Shown: positions 18,662-27,737 of the stretch, piece by piece
Numbering within the stretch: position 1 is the first letter of the stretch
Layout of the letters: each line of letters begins with the position of its first letter
Assembly: GCF_000421225.1 (NCBI RefSeq)
Contig: NZ_ATWL01000004.1
Span: forward strand, 1-64,000
Direction: 5' to 3'
DNA from: Ruania albidiflava DSM 18029
GTDB taxonomy: Bacteria > Actinomycetota > Actinomycetes > Actinomycetales > Beutenbergiaceae
DNA length: 64,000 nt
Program-made: the position numbers and the translations under genes
The notes under the pieces: model-generated
What the model saw: only the letters and a program-made list of their open reading frames with translations
Told to the model about the DNA's origin: nothing
The model's database searches: none

Positions 18662-21295
18662 GTGACCGACGACAACACCCCCCTGACCGGCGACGACACG
18701 GAGGCCGTGCTCACCGACCGGATCGAGCAGGTCGATCTGCAGCTGGAGATGCAGCGCTCCTACCTGGACTACGCGATGAGCGTGATCGTCTCCCGGGCGC
18801 TGCCCGATGTGCGCGACGGGCTCAAACCGGTGCACCGGCGGATCCTGTACGCGATGTTCGACGGCGGCTACCGGCCGGACTCCTCCTACTCCAAGTGCTC
18901 CCGCGTGGTCGGCGACGTGATGGGTCAGTTCCACCCGCATGGTGATACGGCGATCTATGACGCGATCGTGCGGCTGGTGCAACCCTGGTCGCTGCGGTAC
19001 CCGCTGGTCAACGGTCAGGGCAACTTCGGCTCACCCGGTAACGACCCGGCGGCCGCACCCCGGTACACCGAGTGCAAGATGGCACCGCTGGCCATGGAGA
19101 TGGTCCGCGACATCGACAAGGACACGGTCGACTTCGGGGACAACTACGACGGCCGGACCCAGGAACCGAAGGTGCTGCCCGCCCGGTTCCCGAACCTGCT
19201 CGTGAACGGCTCCTCCGGGATCGCCGTGGGCATGGCCACCAACATCCCCTCGCACAACCTGCGCGAGGTGGCCGACGGTGTGCACTGGCTGCTGGCGCAC
19301 CCGGACGCTTCCGCCGAGGAGCTGCTCGGTGCGCTGCTGCAGCGGATCAAGGGACCGGACTTCCCCACCGGGGCGCAGATCCTGGGCATCAAGGGTATCG
19401 AGCAGGCCTACCGGACCGGGCGCGGGTCGATCACCATGCGCGCCGTGGTGGAGGTCGAGGAGATCCAGAACCGCACCTGCCTGGTGGTCAGCGAGCTGCC
19501 CTACCAGGTGAACCCGGACAACCTTGCGGCCAAGATCGCCGAGCTGGTCCGGGACGGGCGGATCCAGGGCATCGCCGACATCCGGGACGAAACCTCCGGT
19601 CGCGCCGGCCAACGCCTGGTGATCGTGCTGAAGCGCGACGCCGTGGCCAAGGTGGTGCTGAACAACCTGTACAAGCACACCCAGCTGCAGGAGACCTTCG
19701 GCGCGAACATGCTCGCCCTGGTGGACGGCGTGCCGCGCACGCTGAGCCTGGACGCGTTCATCCGGCACTGGGTCGCTCACCAGATCGATGTGGTGGTGCG
19801 CCGCACCCAGTGGCTGCTGAAGCAGGCCGAGGACCGGATCCACATCCTGCGCGGCCTGATCAAGGCGTTGGACGCGCTGGACGAGGTGATCGCCCTCATC
19901 CGCCGGTCCCCGACCGTGGAGGACGCCCGGCGCGGCCTGATCGAGCTGCTGGAGATCGACGAGATCCAGGCGAACGCCATCCTGGAGATGCAGCTGCGCC
20001 GGCTCGCGGCCCTGGAACGGCAGAAGATCCTGGACCAGTTCGAGGCGCTCGAGGCGGAGATCGCCGACTACAAGGACATCCTCGGCTCCCCGGACCGGCA
20101 GCGCACCATCGTGGGTGAAGAGCTCTCCCAGATCGTGGACAAGTACGGCGACGAGCGGCGCACCACGATCCTGCCCTTCGACGGGGACATGTCCATCGAG
20201 GACCTCATCCCCGAAGAGGACGTGGTGGTCACCATCACCCGCGGCGGGTACGCCAAGCGCACCCGTACGGACAACTACCGCGCCCAGCACCGTGGCGGCA
20301 AGGGGGTGCGCGGGGCACAGCTGCGCGGGGACGACATCGTGGACCAGTTCTTCGTCACGACGACGCACCACTGGTTGCTGTTCTTCACCAACCTGGGCCG
20401 GGTGTACCGGGCCAAGGCCTACGAGCTGCCCGAGGGCGGTCGGGACGCCAAGGGGCAGCATGTGGCGAACCTGCTGGCGTTCCAGCCCGACGAGCACATC
20501 ACCCAGGTGCTCGCCATCCGGGACTACGAGCAGGCGGACTACCTGGTGCTGGCCACCAAGTCCGGTCTGGTGAAGAAGACCCGGCTGACCGAGTACGACT
20601 CCAGCCGCACCGGAGGCGTGATCGCGATCAACCTCCGCGAGTCCGCCGACGGACAGGTGGACGAGCTGGTCGCCGCCCGGGTGATCAACGTCGGCGAGGA
20701 TCTGCTGCTGGTCTCCCGGAAGGGTCAGTCGCTGCGGTTCACCGCCACGGACGAGGCGCTGCGGCCGATGGGCCGAGCCACCTCCGGGGTGACCGGGATG
20801 AAGTTCCGCGACGACGACTCGCTGCTGTCGATGACCGTGGTCCGGGACGACTCGGACCTGTTCGTGGTCACCGAGGGCGGGTTCGGCAAACGCACCCGGG
20901 TCTCGGAGTACCGCGTGCAGGGTCGTGGCGGGCTCGGCATCAAGGTCGCGAACTTGGTCGAGGCTCGCGGCGACCTGGTCGGCGCACTGATCACCGACGC
21001 GGACGACGAGGTGCTGGTGATCATGGAGAAGGGCAAGATCGTGCGCACTGCGGTCAGCGAGGTGAACCTCACCGGCCGCACCACCCAGGGTGTGACCTTC
21101 GCCAAGCCGGACAAGGGCGACCGGATCATCGCGATCACCCGGAACCTGGAGTCTGTCGCCGAGGCCGAGGTGGAGGCCGGGGACGAGGATGCTGCCGGCG
21201 AGGACGGTGAAGCTCCAGCAGAGGGTGCCAGCACCAAGGATGATGGCGTACCGTCGTCCGCAGCATCGGCGGAAGGCGAGGACGAGAACCGATGA
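18662..21295 (+). CDS. gyrA: DNA gyrase subunit A
   Basis: Breakage-reunion subunit, 877 aa. The N-terminus has [20 protein letters not shown]. The quinolone-resistance region reads [20 protein letters not shown] with the catalytic Tyr in [10 protein letters not shown]; the usual Ser83 position (E. coli) is Thr-free and reads GDTAIYD, the Ala form found in many actinobacteria. The GyrA-box [11 protein letters not shown] is present in the C-terminal beta-pinwheel. The last ~50 residues are Glu/Ala-rich. GTG start at 18662. The stop overlaps the DUF3566 start by 4 bp. Confidence 0.98.
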   Translation: MTDDNTPLTGDDTEAVLTDRIEQVDLQLEMQRSYLDYAMSVIVSRALPDVRDGLKPVHRRILYAMFDGGYRPDSSYSKCSRVVGDVMGQFHPHGDTAIYDAIVRLVQPWSLRYPLVNGQGNFGSPGNDPAAAPRYTECKMAPLAMEMVRDIDKDTVDFGDNYDGRTQEPKVLPARFPNLLVNGSSGIAVGMATNIPSHNLREVADGVHWLLAHPDASAEELLGALLQRIKGPDFPTGAQILGIKGIEQAYRTGRGSITMRAVVEVEEIQNRTCLVVSELPYQVNPDNLAAKIAELVRDGRIQGIADIRDETSGRAGQRLVIVLKRDAVAKVVLNNLYKHTQLQETFGANMLALVDGVPRTLSLDAFIRHWVAHQIDVVVRRTQWLLKQAEDRIHILRGLIKALDALDEVIALIRRSPTVEDARRGLIELLEIDEIQANAILEMQLRRLAALERQKILDQFEALEAEIADYKDILGSPDRQRTIVGEELSQIVDKYGDERRTTILPFDGDMSIEDLIPEEDVVVTITRGGYAKRTRTDNYRAQHRGGKGVRGAQLRGDDIVDQFFVTTTHHWLLFFTNLGRVYRAKAYELPEGGRDAKGQHVANLLAFQPDEHITQVLAIRDYEQADYLVLATKSGLVKKTRLTEYDSSRTGGVIAINLRESADGQVDELVAARVINVGEDLLLVSRKGQSLRFTATDEALRPMGRATSGVTGMKFRDDDSLLSMTVVRDDSDLFVVTEGGFGKRTRVSEYRVQGRGGLGIKVANLVEARGDLVGALITDADDEVLVIMEKGKIVRTAVSEVNLTGRTTQGVTFAKPDKGDRIIAITRNLESVAEAEVEAGDEDAAGEDGEAPAEGASTKDDGVPSSAASAEGEDENR

Positions 21296-21951
21296 GCGAA
21301 CCCACGCAGCACACCGGCAGCACACCGGTGCGCACCTCGGCACGGAACCTACCCACCACCGAGCGACCTGCGTCCATCCCACCCAGCGTCCCGCCAGCCG
21401 GGCAGGGCGGATCCTCCAGTGCCTCACGGCCGACCGGGCAGACGACGGCCGCGAGGCCGCATACCCCGGCTGGCAGCGGGTCACGACCGGTGGGCCCAGG
21501 TGCGGGCAGCAGCGGCACGAACCGTTCCACCTCCGGCTCCTCGGCACCCAGTGCGGCCCGCCCGGCGTCCTCCGGTTCGGTGGACACCGGTCCGCGACGG
21601 ATCCGACTGGCGGTCAGCCGGATCGATCCGTGGTCGGTGATGAAGCTCTCCTTCCTGCTGTCCATCGCCATCGGCATCGGCATCGTGGTGGCTACTGCGG
21701 TGGTCTGGGGCGTGCTGAACTCGATGGAGGTGTTCGCAACCGTCCAGGACCTCATCGAGCAGATGGGCGCGATGGAGCAGTTCGGCGGGATGCTCGAGTA
21801 CGTGGAGTTCTCCCGGGTGATCTCGGTGGCCACGGTGATCGCGATCGTGGACGTGGTGCTGCTCACCGCGCTGTGCACCCTCGGGGCGTTCATCTACAAC
21901 CTCGTGGCCGCGATGGTCGGTGGGTTGCACCTGACCCTCACCGATGAGTGA
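21292..21951 (+). CDS. DUF3566 transmembrane protein
   Basis: 219 aa. The N-terminal ~95 residues are Pro/Ser/Gly/Thr-rich and probably disordered. The conserved part starts [20 protein letters not shown] and contains two transmembrane helices (about residues 117-140 and 183-210). This is the DUF3566 family that regularly follows gyrA in actinobacteria. Function is unknown; position suggests a link to envelope or division functions near the origin, which is inference. It overlaps gyrA (ATGA), so is translationally coupled. Confidence 0.9.
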   Translation: MSEPTQHTGSTPVRTSARNLPTTERPASIPPSVPPAGQGGSSSASRPTGQTTAARPHTPAGSGSRPVGPGAGSSGTNRSTSGSSAPSAARPASSGSVDTGPRRIRLAVSRIDPWSVMKLSFLLSIAIGIGIVVATAVVWGVLNSMEVFATVQDLIEQMGAMEQFGGMLEYVEFSRVISVATVIAIVDVVLLTALCTLGAFIYNLVAAMVGGLHLTLTDE

Positions 21952-22023
21952 GAGCGGTGCAGGGCCGCTTCTCGCCCGCGACGGCGCAGCTCGCCGTGGC
22001 GTGATCAGGCTCACGGGCACGTT

Positions 22024-22053
22024 TTGGTCGCACCAGCGCGGCTGAGGTAGTCT
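22024..22053 (+). promoter_or_regulatory. Candidate promoter for tRNA-Ile
   Basis: TTGGTC (22024-22029) and TAGTCT (22048-22053), separated by 18 bp, lie 35 bp upstream of the tRNA. A plausible sigma-70-type promoter, not proven. Confidence 0.45.
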
Positions 22054-22088
22054 GCTGCTCGCACGCTCGCGTGAAGATCGCGGGCCCG

Positions 22089-22162
22089 GGGCCTATAGCT
22101 CAGTCGGTTAGAGCGCTTCCCTGATAAGGAAGAGGTCGCTGGTTCGAGTCCAGCTAGGCCCA
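22089..22162 (+). tRNA. tRNA-Ile (GAT)
   Basis: The 74-nt cloverleaf has acceptor stem GGGCCTA paired with TAGGCCC, D-arm AGCTCAGTCGGTTAGAGC, anticodon loop CTGATAA with anticodon GAT, and T-arm GCTGGTTCGAGTCCAGC. No CCA is encoded. Its location after gyrA and DUF3566 is conserved in actinobacteria. Confidence 0.97.
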
Positions 22163-22191
22163 CGTCGCCCGCCTGCGGAGGGAGCATCCTC

Positions 22192-22314
22192 GTGAAGAAG
22201 GTCCTAGCCCTCGCCGCGCTGGCGGCAGCAGGGATCGTCGTGTGGCGCAAGGTGGCCGAGGACCGCGGCATCCGCCAGCAGTGGGAAGAGGTCACCGACC
22301 CGCTGCCGGAGTAA
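22192..22314 (+). CDS. DLW-39 family miniprotein
   Basis: A 40-residue protein starting at GTG 22192 with a strong GGAGGG about 8 nt upstream. Sequence VKKVLALAALAAAGIVVWRK, then VAEDRGIRQQWEEVTDPLPE: one hydrophobic N-terminal segment, a basic stop-transfer, then an acidic tail with the Trp/Asp/Pro features of the actinobacterial DLW-39 family. It sits between tRNA-Ile and tRNA-Ala, its usual site. Role unknown, probably a membrane-anchored micropeptide. Confidence 0.85.
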   Translation: MKKVLALAALAAAGIVVWRKVAEDRGIRQQWEEVTDPLPE

Positions 22315-22388
22315 ACTCGGATCCGGCGTGGACCGCGGTCCGGTCGCCAACCTGGCCGCAGAGCGCGCCGAACCACAACTACACACCA

Positions 22389-22461
22389 GGGGCCATGGCG
22401 CAATTGGTAGCGCACCTGCTTTGCAAGCAGGGGGTTACGGGTTCGAGTCCCGTTGGCTCCA
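22389..22461 (+). tRNA. tRNA-Ala (TGC)
   Basis: The 73-nt cloverleaf has acceptor stem GGGGCCA with TGGCTCC (one G-T pair), D-arm GGCGCAATTGGTAGCGC, anticodon loop TTTGCAA with anticodon TGC, and T-arm ACGGGTTCGAGTCCCGT. CCA is not encoded. Decayed mobile DNA begins immediately downstream, so this tRNA may once have been an integration site. Confidence 0.97.
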
Positions 22462-22878
22462 CAATTTCAGACGTACGAGAACACCTGACATCGGTGGAAG
22501 CTGGTGTTGGTGCGAGGGCGGCGAAGTGCGCGGCGCACAGCTGGTCGGGCGACACCGACCCAGCGACCAGGGCAACCGACGCCGGCCCACCACAAGCCGC
22601 ACAGTTGCATCGTGGCGAGCGGATCGTGGTCGATGAGGCGGGGATGCTCGACCAAGACACCGCCCTCGCCCTATTCATCGTCGCCGCCGAGACGAGCGCA
22701 ACCCTCGCACCCACCGCGAAGGACCAGCCTGCGAAGTTCGGGTCACGACCGATCAGGTAAACGCCGAACTCCGGTTACACGCCCCCGGGCGGGTTCTTGC
22801 GCAGACCTCGACGCCGGATCCGCCGACCGTCGGGGAGTTCCACGACGCCCTGGCCCGCTTCCAGGTGCTCGTCTGTCG
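22462..22878 (+). pseudogene. Remnants of a MobF/TraA-type relaxase-helicase and an unassigned frame
   Basis: The frame at 22620-22715 reads RIVVDEAGMLDQDTALALF and continues VAAETSATLA, the Walker B motif of RecD-like helicase domains found in TraA/MobF conjugative relaxases. It has no start and ends at a stop at 22758. In the next frame, ~22750-22897 gives an open stretch beginning TTDQVNAELRLHAPGRVLAQ that I cannot assign. Both are too short to function and are probably debris of a conjugative or integrated element. Boundaries are approximate. Confidence 0.5.
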
Positions 22879-23151
22879 TCACGCGCTGGCGCTGTAGCGT
22901 TGGCGGGCGGCTTCGCCGCTGGTGCCGATCGCCTCGCCCACCTCGCGCCAGGACAGACTTTGCTCGCGCGCAACGCGCACCGCTTCGGCAAGCTCTTTCT
23001 CGGCGGCGTCACGTCGCCAGGCGGCGAGCTTGACCGCCATCGTGGGCGGGAGGGGCGCGTCCTGATCGCCGGGCTTCGGGTTGTAGTTCTCGAAGGCGTC
23101 GGCGAACTCGTCGGCACGAGCCTTGATGTCTTCAATGGAGCGTCGAGTCAT
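22879..23151 (-). CDS. Antitoxin-like HTH protein of a toxin-antitoxin pair
   Basis: 90 aa: an N-terminal helical region (MTRRSIEDIKARADEFADAF), a Pro/Asp linker, then a C-terminal helix-turn-helix (SLSWREVGEAIGTSGEAARQ). It follows the stop of the putative toxin frame by 6 bp. The arrangement of toxin first, then a small HTH antitoxin, both behind a palindromic promoter, resembles actinobacterial type II modules. The reading frame is intact although the toxin frame looks broken. The specific TA family is not certain. Confidence 0.6.
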   Translation of the reverse strand: MTRRSIEDIKARADEFADAFENYNPKPGDQDAPLPPTMAVKLAAWRRDAAEKELAEAVRVAREQSLSWREVGEAIGTSGEAARQRYSASA

Positions 23152-23157
23152 GGTGGT

Positions 23158-23390
23158 TCACCTCAGATACTTGGTTCGGGCCGGGCGCATGGCGTGAGCG
23201 ATGGCGATGACACCGTGCCACTCGACCACGCCGACCTCCACGAGGGTGCCGGTGTCATCGGGGCCGATGAACACGGTCATCGAGTCGTCTTGCACGAAAT
23301 GGCGGACAGGAAATCGGAGCGCGTGGAGCATGGCTTCATCCGTGACGCCGTGCCGGTGGGCACTGTCGAGATGATCGGTTCCGGCTCCAT
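23158..23390 (-). pseudogene. Frameshifted toxin of the toxin-antitoxin pair
   Basis: The frame ending at 23158 encodes HGVTDEAMLHALRFPVRHFV, then DDSMTVFIGPDDTGTLVEVG and VVEWHGVIAIAHAMRP, like a family of small actinobacterial TA toxins (about 75-80 aa). Upstream in that frame there is a TGA and no ATG/GTG before the mid-protein Met. The expected start (ATG at 23390, MEPEPIIST) is in another frame. The ATG-to-stop span is 233 nt, not divisible by three, so a single-base indel near 23360-23375 (true mutation or sequencing error) would restore one ~78-aa protein. Confidence 0.6.
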
Positions 23391-23393
23391 GTC

Positions 23394-23422
23394 ACAAGTT
23401 TACTTGTCGCAAGGGAACTTGC
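23394..23422. promoter_or_regulatory. Tandem palindromes at the TA promoter
   Basis: Two adjacent inverted repeats: ACAAGT-TT-ACTTGT at 23394-23407 and GCAAG-GGAA-CTTGC at 23409-23422, directly upstream of the toxin ATG. Likely operators for autoregulation by the antitoxin. Confidence 0.6.
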
Positions 23423-23428
23423 CAAGCG

Positions 23429-23626
23429 TCACCGCGCTCTCGCCCACACCGTGCCGCGATGCACCCCGAACCGGCGGACCAGGGCGTTCACGCTGACGTC
23501 CTGCGCGCGGGCTGTTCGCATAGCGTCCACTTCCTCGTCGGTGAGGCGTGTTCGAGGTCGCTTCTGTTCCCGCAGCGTTCCATTGCTCCCACCAACTTGC
23601 CGCAGTCCGCTCCTCCTCGGCGGCAT
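23429..23626 (-). pseudogene. Serine recombinase/resolvase C-terminal remnant
   Basis: The minus-strand frame ends with RPRTRLTDEEVDAMRTARAQ, then DVSVNALVRRFGVHRGTVWA, which matches the C-terminal helix-turn-helix of resolvase/invertase-type serine recombinases. No catalytic Ser domain is found upstream; the region to 23866 has only short overlapping frames. It is interpreted as a truncated recombinase left by a mobile element. The following ~240 bp up to the BaeRF3 gene hold nothing else I recognise. Confidence 0.5.
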
Positions 23627-23865
23627 GCTGACGCATCTCGTTGTTCCGTCACAAAACCGCAGGTCAGCGACCCTTTCTCCTCTCGAGAGGGTCTCGTGTC
23701 TGTCTGCTCAGGTGTCTGGTCGACTTCTTCGGTGGTGGTTCGAACAGGGGCGCCCACTGCCCTCTCCTGGAGTAGATAGGCTGGTGGCGCATCAGAGACG
23801 GTGCTCACCGGCTCGGTCGAGTCGCGAAACGCCGTCTGACGCATGCGACGGAAGGGTGTTCCCCC

Positions 23866-24969
23866 ATGACCGGCCACTCCCAAGGAATAGTTGACTCGCT
23901 CGACTTCAGTTCCGTCCTGGAACGCCAGGAACAAGGGGGAGTCACCCTCACCTTCACCGTGGCCACCGATGTCACCGGGAAGGCCGAGAAGGTGTCAGCG
24001 CTCACGTTGAAGAACCACGTGCGTGACGCCAAGGCGCGACTCGTGGAGTCGGGGATGCGGGAGGCCGCCGCGACCGAGCTTCTGGCGCCGGTGGCCGCGC
24101 TCGTCACGGACTCCTCGTACTGGCGGCTGCAGAGCCGCGGGTTGATCGTGTTCCTCGCCGAAGGATTCTTCCTGCCGGTGCGGGTGCCGATCGAGCTGGG
24201 CGACAGCGTGACCGTGGGTGAGGAGTTCAACCTGCTACCGCTCGCGCCGGTCCTGGCGAGCGACCGCAAGCTGTACGTACTCGCACTGGCGCAGAACTCG
24301 GTGCGGCTCTTCGACTCCACCCGGAACGTGATCGAGGAGCTGCCCCTGGAGAATGTCCCGGCCTCGTTCGACGAGGTGATCGACGAACTGCCGGAGCGAG
24401 AGCTGGACGTGCGCTCGGCCTCCGCCGGAGCGCAAGGCACGCCTAGCTTCCAAGGCAGCGGCCGAGATATCGACCGCTTCCTGCTGGAGAAGTACATCTC
24501 TGCCATCGGACAAGCGATCGGCACGCGGCTCGGCACTGCACGCTCACAGCCGCTCGTGCTCGCCGCTGTGGCCGAGTACCTGCCCATCTTCAGAGCGTCC
24601 TGCCCCTACCCTGCAGTCTTCGACGGAGTGATCGCCGGCAGCCCGGAGCGAGCGCTCCCGGACGAGCTGCGCTCCGCCGCCTGGCAACTGGTGAACAGCG
24701 AAGAGGAGGCCCGCGAGGCGGAGGAGCAGGACCGGGCCCGGTCGCTCGCCCACGCCGGCCGGGGTTCCTTCGATCTGGTGGAGATCGCCCAGGCTGCTGC
24801 CGAGGGCCGTGTGGACACTCTCTTCCTGCCCCGCGCTGAGGACGGGATCCGCGGTCAGGAGTCTCGGGAGCTGGCGAACCGTGCGCTGATCGAGACATTG
24901 AAGAACTCGGGCGTGCTGCGCACCCTGGGCGCGATCGACAGTGCGGGCCTGGCCACGTTCCGTTACTGA
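23866..24969 (+). CDS. BaeRF3-like (bacterial archaeo-eukaryotic release-factor family) protein
   Basis: 367 aa, soluble. The sequence RGLIVFLAEGFFLPVRVP, then FNLLPLAPVLASDRKLYVLAL and SVRLFDSTRNVIEELPLENV, matches the BaeRF family 3 pattern, bacterial relatives of archaeo-eukaryotic peptide-release factors (eRF1 middle domain) and Dom34. A later segment (RDIDRFLLEKYISAIGQAI) corresponds to the second half of the fold. Such proteins are predicted to act on ribosomes under stress, but function is unproven. It is monocistronic and starts right after the mobile-element remnant. ATG with a weak GAAGGG upstream. Confidence 0.75.
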   Translation: MTGHSQGIVDSLDFSSVLERQEQGGVTLTFTVATDVTGKAEKVSALTLKNHVRDAKARLVESGMREAAATELLAPVAALVTDSSYWRLQSRGLIVFLAEGFFLPVRVPIELGDSVTVGEEFNLLPLAPVLASDRKLYVLALAQNSVRLFDSTRNVIEELPLENVPASFDEVIDELPERELDVRSASAGAQGTPSFQGSGRDIDRFLLEKYISAIGQAIGTRLGTARSQPLVLAAVAEYLPIFRASCPYPAVFDGVIAGSPERALPDELRSAAWQLVNSEEEAREAEEQDRARSLAHAGRGSFDLVEIAQAAAEGRVDTLFLPRAEDGIRGQESRELANRALIETLKNSGVLRTLGAIDSAGLATFRY

Positions 24970-25628
24970 GCCGAGTGAGTGAAGAAGGACACCACCCGCC
25001 GCACCTCGGCCGGATCGCCTTCCACCTGCACCTCGGTCAGCGGTACCCCCTCGTAGAGCACGCCGATCCAGGTGGTGGAGTCGCCGGTCACGGTTGCGTG
25101 CGCTGCCGGCGCCGGGTCGCGGGTGATGGACAGCTCAGCAGCCCAGTCCAGTCGGTAGGTGTAGAGCTGACTGTCAGCGATCCGTCCGTCCCGAAGCCGG
25201 AGCTGCAGCTGCACCGGGGGATCCAGTACGACCGCCGGTGCCATGGTGAGCATCGACTGCACAGCGGCGTCCGGGGTGAGCCCGCAACCGTGCGGGCGCC
25301 ACACCGGTGACGCCTGTGCCCACCGGCCCAGTGCACTGAACACCGGGCCCAGCTCCCGACCCCAGTCCGTGACCCGGTAGCCGGTGGCGCGGGCAGGCGC
25401 CGGTAGCTCCACCCTCTCGAGGAGACCGACAGCCTCCAGCTCGCGGAGCCGCGCGGTCAGCACCGCCGGAGTCACCCCCCGTACCCCCTCAGCGAGCTCG
25501 TTGAACCGCTTCGGCGCCAGCATGAGCTCGCGCAGCACGGGATACGTCCACCGGTCGCCGAGCAGCTCCATCGCATGCGCTGTGGCACAGGCATCCCCGT
25601 GGTCGGTGTAGGCACGCTTGGCTGGCAC
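24963..25628 (-). CDS. HxlR-family transcriptional regulator with C-terminal SCP2-like domain
   Basis: 221 aa. The winged-helix HxlR domain spans about residues 12-100: CATAHAMELLGDRWTYPVLR, RFNELAEGVRGVTPAVLTAR, LRELEAVGLLERVELP. The C-terminal ~110 residues (QLQLRLRDGRIADSQLYTYR onward) resemble the sterol-carrier/SCP2-type sensor often fused to HxlR regulators. Divergent from the alpha/beta hydrolase gene, with two palindromes between them, so it probably represses the pair. GTG start. Its stop overlaps the BaeRF3 stop region convergently by 7 bp. Confidence 0.88.
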   Translation of the reverse strand: MPAKRAYTDHGDACATAHAMELLGDRWTYPVLRELMLAPKRFNELAEGVRGVTPAVLTARLRELEAVGLLERVELPAPARATGYRVTDWGRELGPVFSALGRWAQASPVWRPHGCGLTPDAAVQSMLTMAPAVVLDPPVQLQLRLRDGRIADSQLYTYRLDWAAELSITRDPAPAAHATVTGDSTTWIGVLYEGVPLTEVQVEGDPAEVRRVVSFFTHSAQ

Positions 25629-25653
25629 GCCGCCATCGTCTCACACAACTATG

Positions 25654-25685
25654 GACAACGAAGTTGTCACTATGGTAAACATAGT
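25654..25685. promoter_or_regulatory. Paired palindromic operators between hxlR and hydrolase
   Basis: GACAAC-GAA-GTTGTC at 25654-25668 abuts ACTATG-GTAAA-CATAGT at 25669-25685. Both dyads are perfect and lie between the divergent genes, where an HxlR dimer would bind. Confidence 0.65.
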
Positions 25686-25719
25686 CGGTCAGTGCATTTC
25701 CGACGACGACGGAGCCATC

Positions 25720-26535
25720 GTGACCACTGAACCTGCACCGATCGTGAGCACCGGAGCCGGTGTCAGTCACGGCACTGTCACGTCCGCCGACGGCACCCGG
25801 ATCGCCTGGAGCCGCCGCGGATCCGGACCCGACCTGGTGATGGTGCACTGCGTCGCCGTCTCCCGGTCGAGCACCCCGCAGCCCGCGCTCCCGGACGCCC
25901 TGGCCGAACACTTCACCGTCTGGACCTATGACCGCCGAGGAACGGGAGAGAGCGGGACCACCCCGCCCTACGCCGTCGAGCGGGAATTTGAGGACCTGAG
26001 GGCGATCATCGGCCTGGCCGAGGGACGCCCGGTGCTGGGTTACGGGTTCTCCTCCGGTGCGACGCTGCTGCTCCTCGCGGCGGAGGCCGGCGTGCCGCTC
26101 GTCGGGCTCGCACCGCTGGAACCGCCCCTGATGCCCGCCGATCCCCACTTCGACCTGCGTGCGGAGGCTCAGCGACGTATCGAGACCAGCCTCGCCGATG
26201 CGCACCACTGGTTCAACACCGAGGTCGTCGGGGTCCCGGCCGAGATTCTCGAGCAGATGCCACCGCCGACCGAGAACGATCTGCAGAACACCGCGACGAT
26301 CGTGCACGAGCTCACCTTCCTGCCCGGCACGTCCGCACAGCGGTTCGCCGGCCTGCGGACGCCCATCGTGGTGATCTCCTCCGACGCCACCGACCCGACG
26401 ATGCTCGCCGGAGTACAAGAGCTCGCCGCGACGATCCCCTCCGCCTCGGCGGCGATCGTGCCCGGCGAGTGGCACGGCGTGGACGACGCTACCCTCACGC
26501 TGACGATCCGCGACTTCGCCGCCGGACTCCGGTGA
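25720..26535 (+). CDS. Alpha/beta hydrolase
   Basis: 271 aa from the GTG at 25720 (VTTEPAPIVS), chosen for GGAG 5 nt upstream; the frame opens earlier at 25618 but that start lies in the hxlR promoter. The fold is visible in VMVHCVAVSRSS (oxyanion region), TYDRRGTGESGTTPPY (HG-loop and DRRG), the nucleophile elbow GYGFSSGATLLL (catalytic Ser), late acid in VVISSDATDPTM and catalytic His in PGEWHGVDD. Substrate unknown. HxlR regulators often control enzymes acting on electrophiles or aromatics, hence the divergent pairing. Confidence 0.88.
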   Translation: MTTEPAPIVSTGAGVSHGTVTSADGTRIAWSRRGSGPDLVMVHCVAVSRSSTPQPALPDALAEHFTVWTYDRRGTGESGTTPPYAVEREFEDLRAIIGLAEGRPVLGYGFSSGATLLLLAAEAGVPLVGLAPLEPPLMPADPHFDLRAEAQRRIETSLADAHHWFNTEVVGVPAEILEQMPPPTENDLQNTATIVHELTFLPGTSAQRFAGLRTPIVVISSDATDPTMLAGVQELAATIPSASAAIVPGEWHGVDDATLTLTIRDFAAGLR

Positions 26536-26578
26536 GCCGGCCCTGATCCGGCTCCGTCACCGGTCGGTGCACCCGGAC

Positions 26579-27004
26579 TCACCGCCGCAGCTGGAAGTGC
26601 CGCCCGGTGATCTGCTTCACCTCGATCGCTACGAACGTGCCCTTCCAGCCGGCCGTCCACGGCGGGGGCAGCACTGCCTCGGCCCGGGCCTGCTCCACCC
26701 CCGTGCGCAGCTCACGTGCCGGACCCTTGGCCACCACGCTGGTCGCCACCTCGTCGTTGACCTGGTCGGCCTCGAAGGCCACCCGTTCGCTCATGTGCAT
26801 ACCGAGCAGCTTGCTGCCCTCCGCAGTGCGAAACAGCACCCGGTCACCATCGACGACCGCGTTGATCGGCACGATGTTCACCTCATCAGCCGTCCGGTAG
26901 GCCAGGCGCCCGAAGCTGCAGCCGCGGAGGAAGTCCCAGCACTCCTGCTCGCTCAGCTCGGTCGTCCGCTCCGGTTCAGCGGCCTGGTCCCAGATCGTCG
27001 TCAT
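26579..27004 (-). CDS. Pyridoxamine 5'-phosphate oxidase-like flavin-binding protein
   Basis: About 141 aa. The pattern LSEQECWDFLRGCSFGRLAY, then VNIVPINAVVDGDRVLFRTA, SERVAFEADQVND and SVVAKGPARELR is the split-barrel PNPOx-like family, typically binding FMN or F420. The C-terminal WTAGWKGTFVAIEVKQITGR fits. I chose the ATG at 27004; a GTG one codon earlier is possible, both behind GGAGG. It stands alone. Specific reaction unknown. Confidence 0.82.
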   Translation of the reverse strand: MTTIWDQAAEPERTTELSEQECWDFLRGCSFGRLAYRTADEVNIVPINAVVDGDRVLFRTAEGSKLLGMHMSERVAFEADQVNDEVATSVVAKGPARELRTGVEQARAEAVLPPPWTAGWKGTFVAIEVKQITGRHFQLRR

Positions 27005-27169
27005 CACCGCTCACCTCCGTGCCCTCCGTCGATGGTTCCTCCAACGTACGGCCAAAGCCGTCCGACGGCCCGGACTTAGGTCCTGAGGAGCACGCGGTGC
27101 CGCCGAGAACTGCACCTGAGACGGCCAGAACGCCGGCCCGCACGCGCGTCCGCGGTTGCATCGGCGAAT

Positions 27170-27182
27170 GTTAGTTACTAAC
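27170..27182. promoter_or_regulatory. TetR operator candidate
   Basis: The perfect 13-bp palindrome GTTAGTTACTAAC lies 9 bp upstream of the tetR GTG start. The size and TTAG/CTAA half-sites are typical of TetR operators. Suggests autoregulation of the tetR-ABC operon. Confidence 0.65.
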
Positions 27183-27191
27183 GTTCACAGC

Positions 27192-27737
27192 GTGAGCAGA
27201 TGGCAGCGGACGCACGAACAGCTCAGCCAAGCAGCCCTGGAGCTGTTCACCGAGCACGGATACGAGGCCACCGGCACCGCTCAGATCGCCCAACGGGCCG
27301 GCGTCAGCGAGATGACCCTGTTCCGGCACTTCCCCACCAAGGAAGCGCTGCTGCTCACCGACCCGTTCGATCCGGTCATGGCGAAGGCCGTGCGTGAGCG
27401 CCCGGAGGAGGAAGCTCCGATGCAGGCGCTGACCGCCGGCATCGGACAGGTCTGGCACACCATCGACGACGATGCTCTGCGAACCTTGCGTGGGCGGCTC
27501 CGGATCATCGCTCGCGCTCCGGCCCTGCGTGGAGCCATCGAGCGGAACAGCGAGGCCAGCGCCAGTGCCCTGACCGCCGCCCTGGAGGACCGAGGCGTCG
27601 ACCGGCCGCAGGCGCACGTGGCCGCAGCCGCGGTCATCGCGGGGCTCAGCGCCGCCCTGCAGACCTGGGCGATGACCGAGGATGCCGATCTGCAGCACAC
27701 GCTCGCCTCTGCCCTGGCGGTGCTGGCCGGTGAGTAG
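27192..27737 (+). CDS. TetR-family regulator of the adjacent ABC exporter
   Basis: 181 aa from the GTG at 27192 (VSRWQRTHEQLSQAALELF). The TetR HTH is TGTAQIAQRAGVSEMTLFRH followed by FPTKEALLL. The C-terminal ligand domain is divergent, as usual. The start upstream at 27156 is less likely because it would span the palindromic operator. The stop overlaps the ABC ATPase start by 8 bp, so the regulator and transporter form an operon. Confidence 0.88.
   Translation: MSRWQRTHEQLSQAALELFTEHGYEATGTAQIAQRAGVSEMTLFRHFPTKEALLLTDPFDPVMAKAVRERPEEEAPMQALTAGIGQVWHTIDDDALRTLRGRLRIIARAPALRGAIERNSEASASALTAALEDRGVDRPQAHVAAAAVIAGLSAALQTWAMTEDADLQHTLASALAVLAGE

Noticed and set aside
19031-21547. Minus-strand open frame of 838 codons across gyrA
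   Set aside because: Shadow of gyrA in high-GC DNA; composition is His/Val/Leu/Arg-rich with no family features.
22242-22760. A continuous gene across tRNA-Ala
   Set aside because: The frame reads straight through the tRNA and has no start; only the helicase-like piece is meaningful, as debris.
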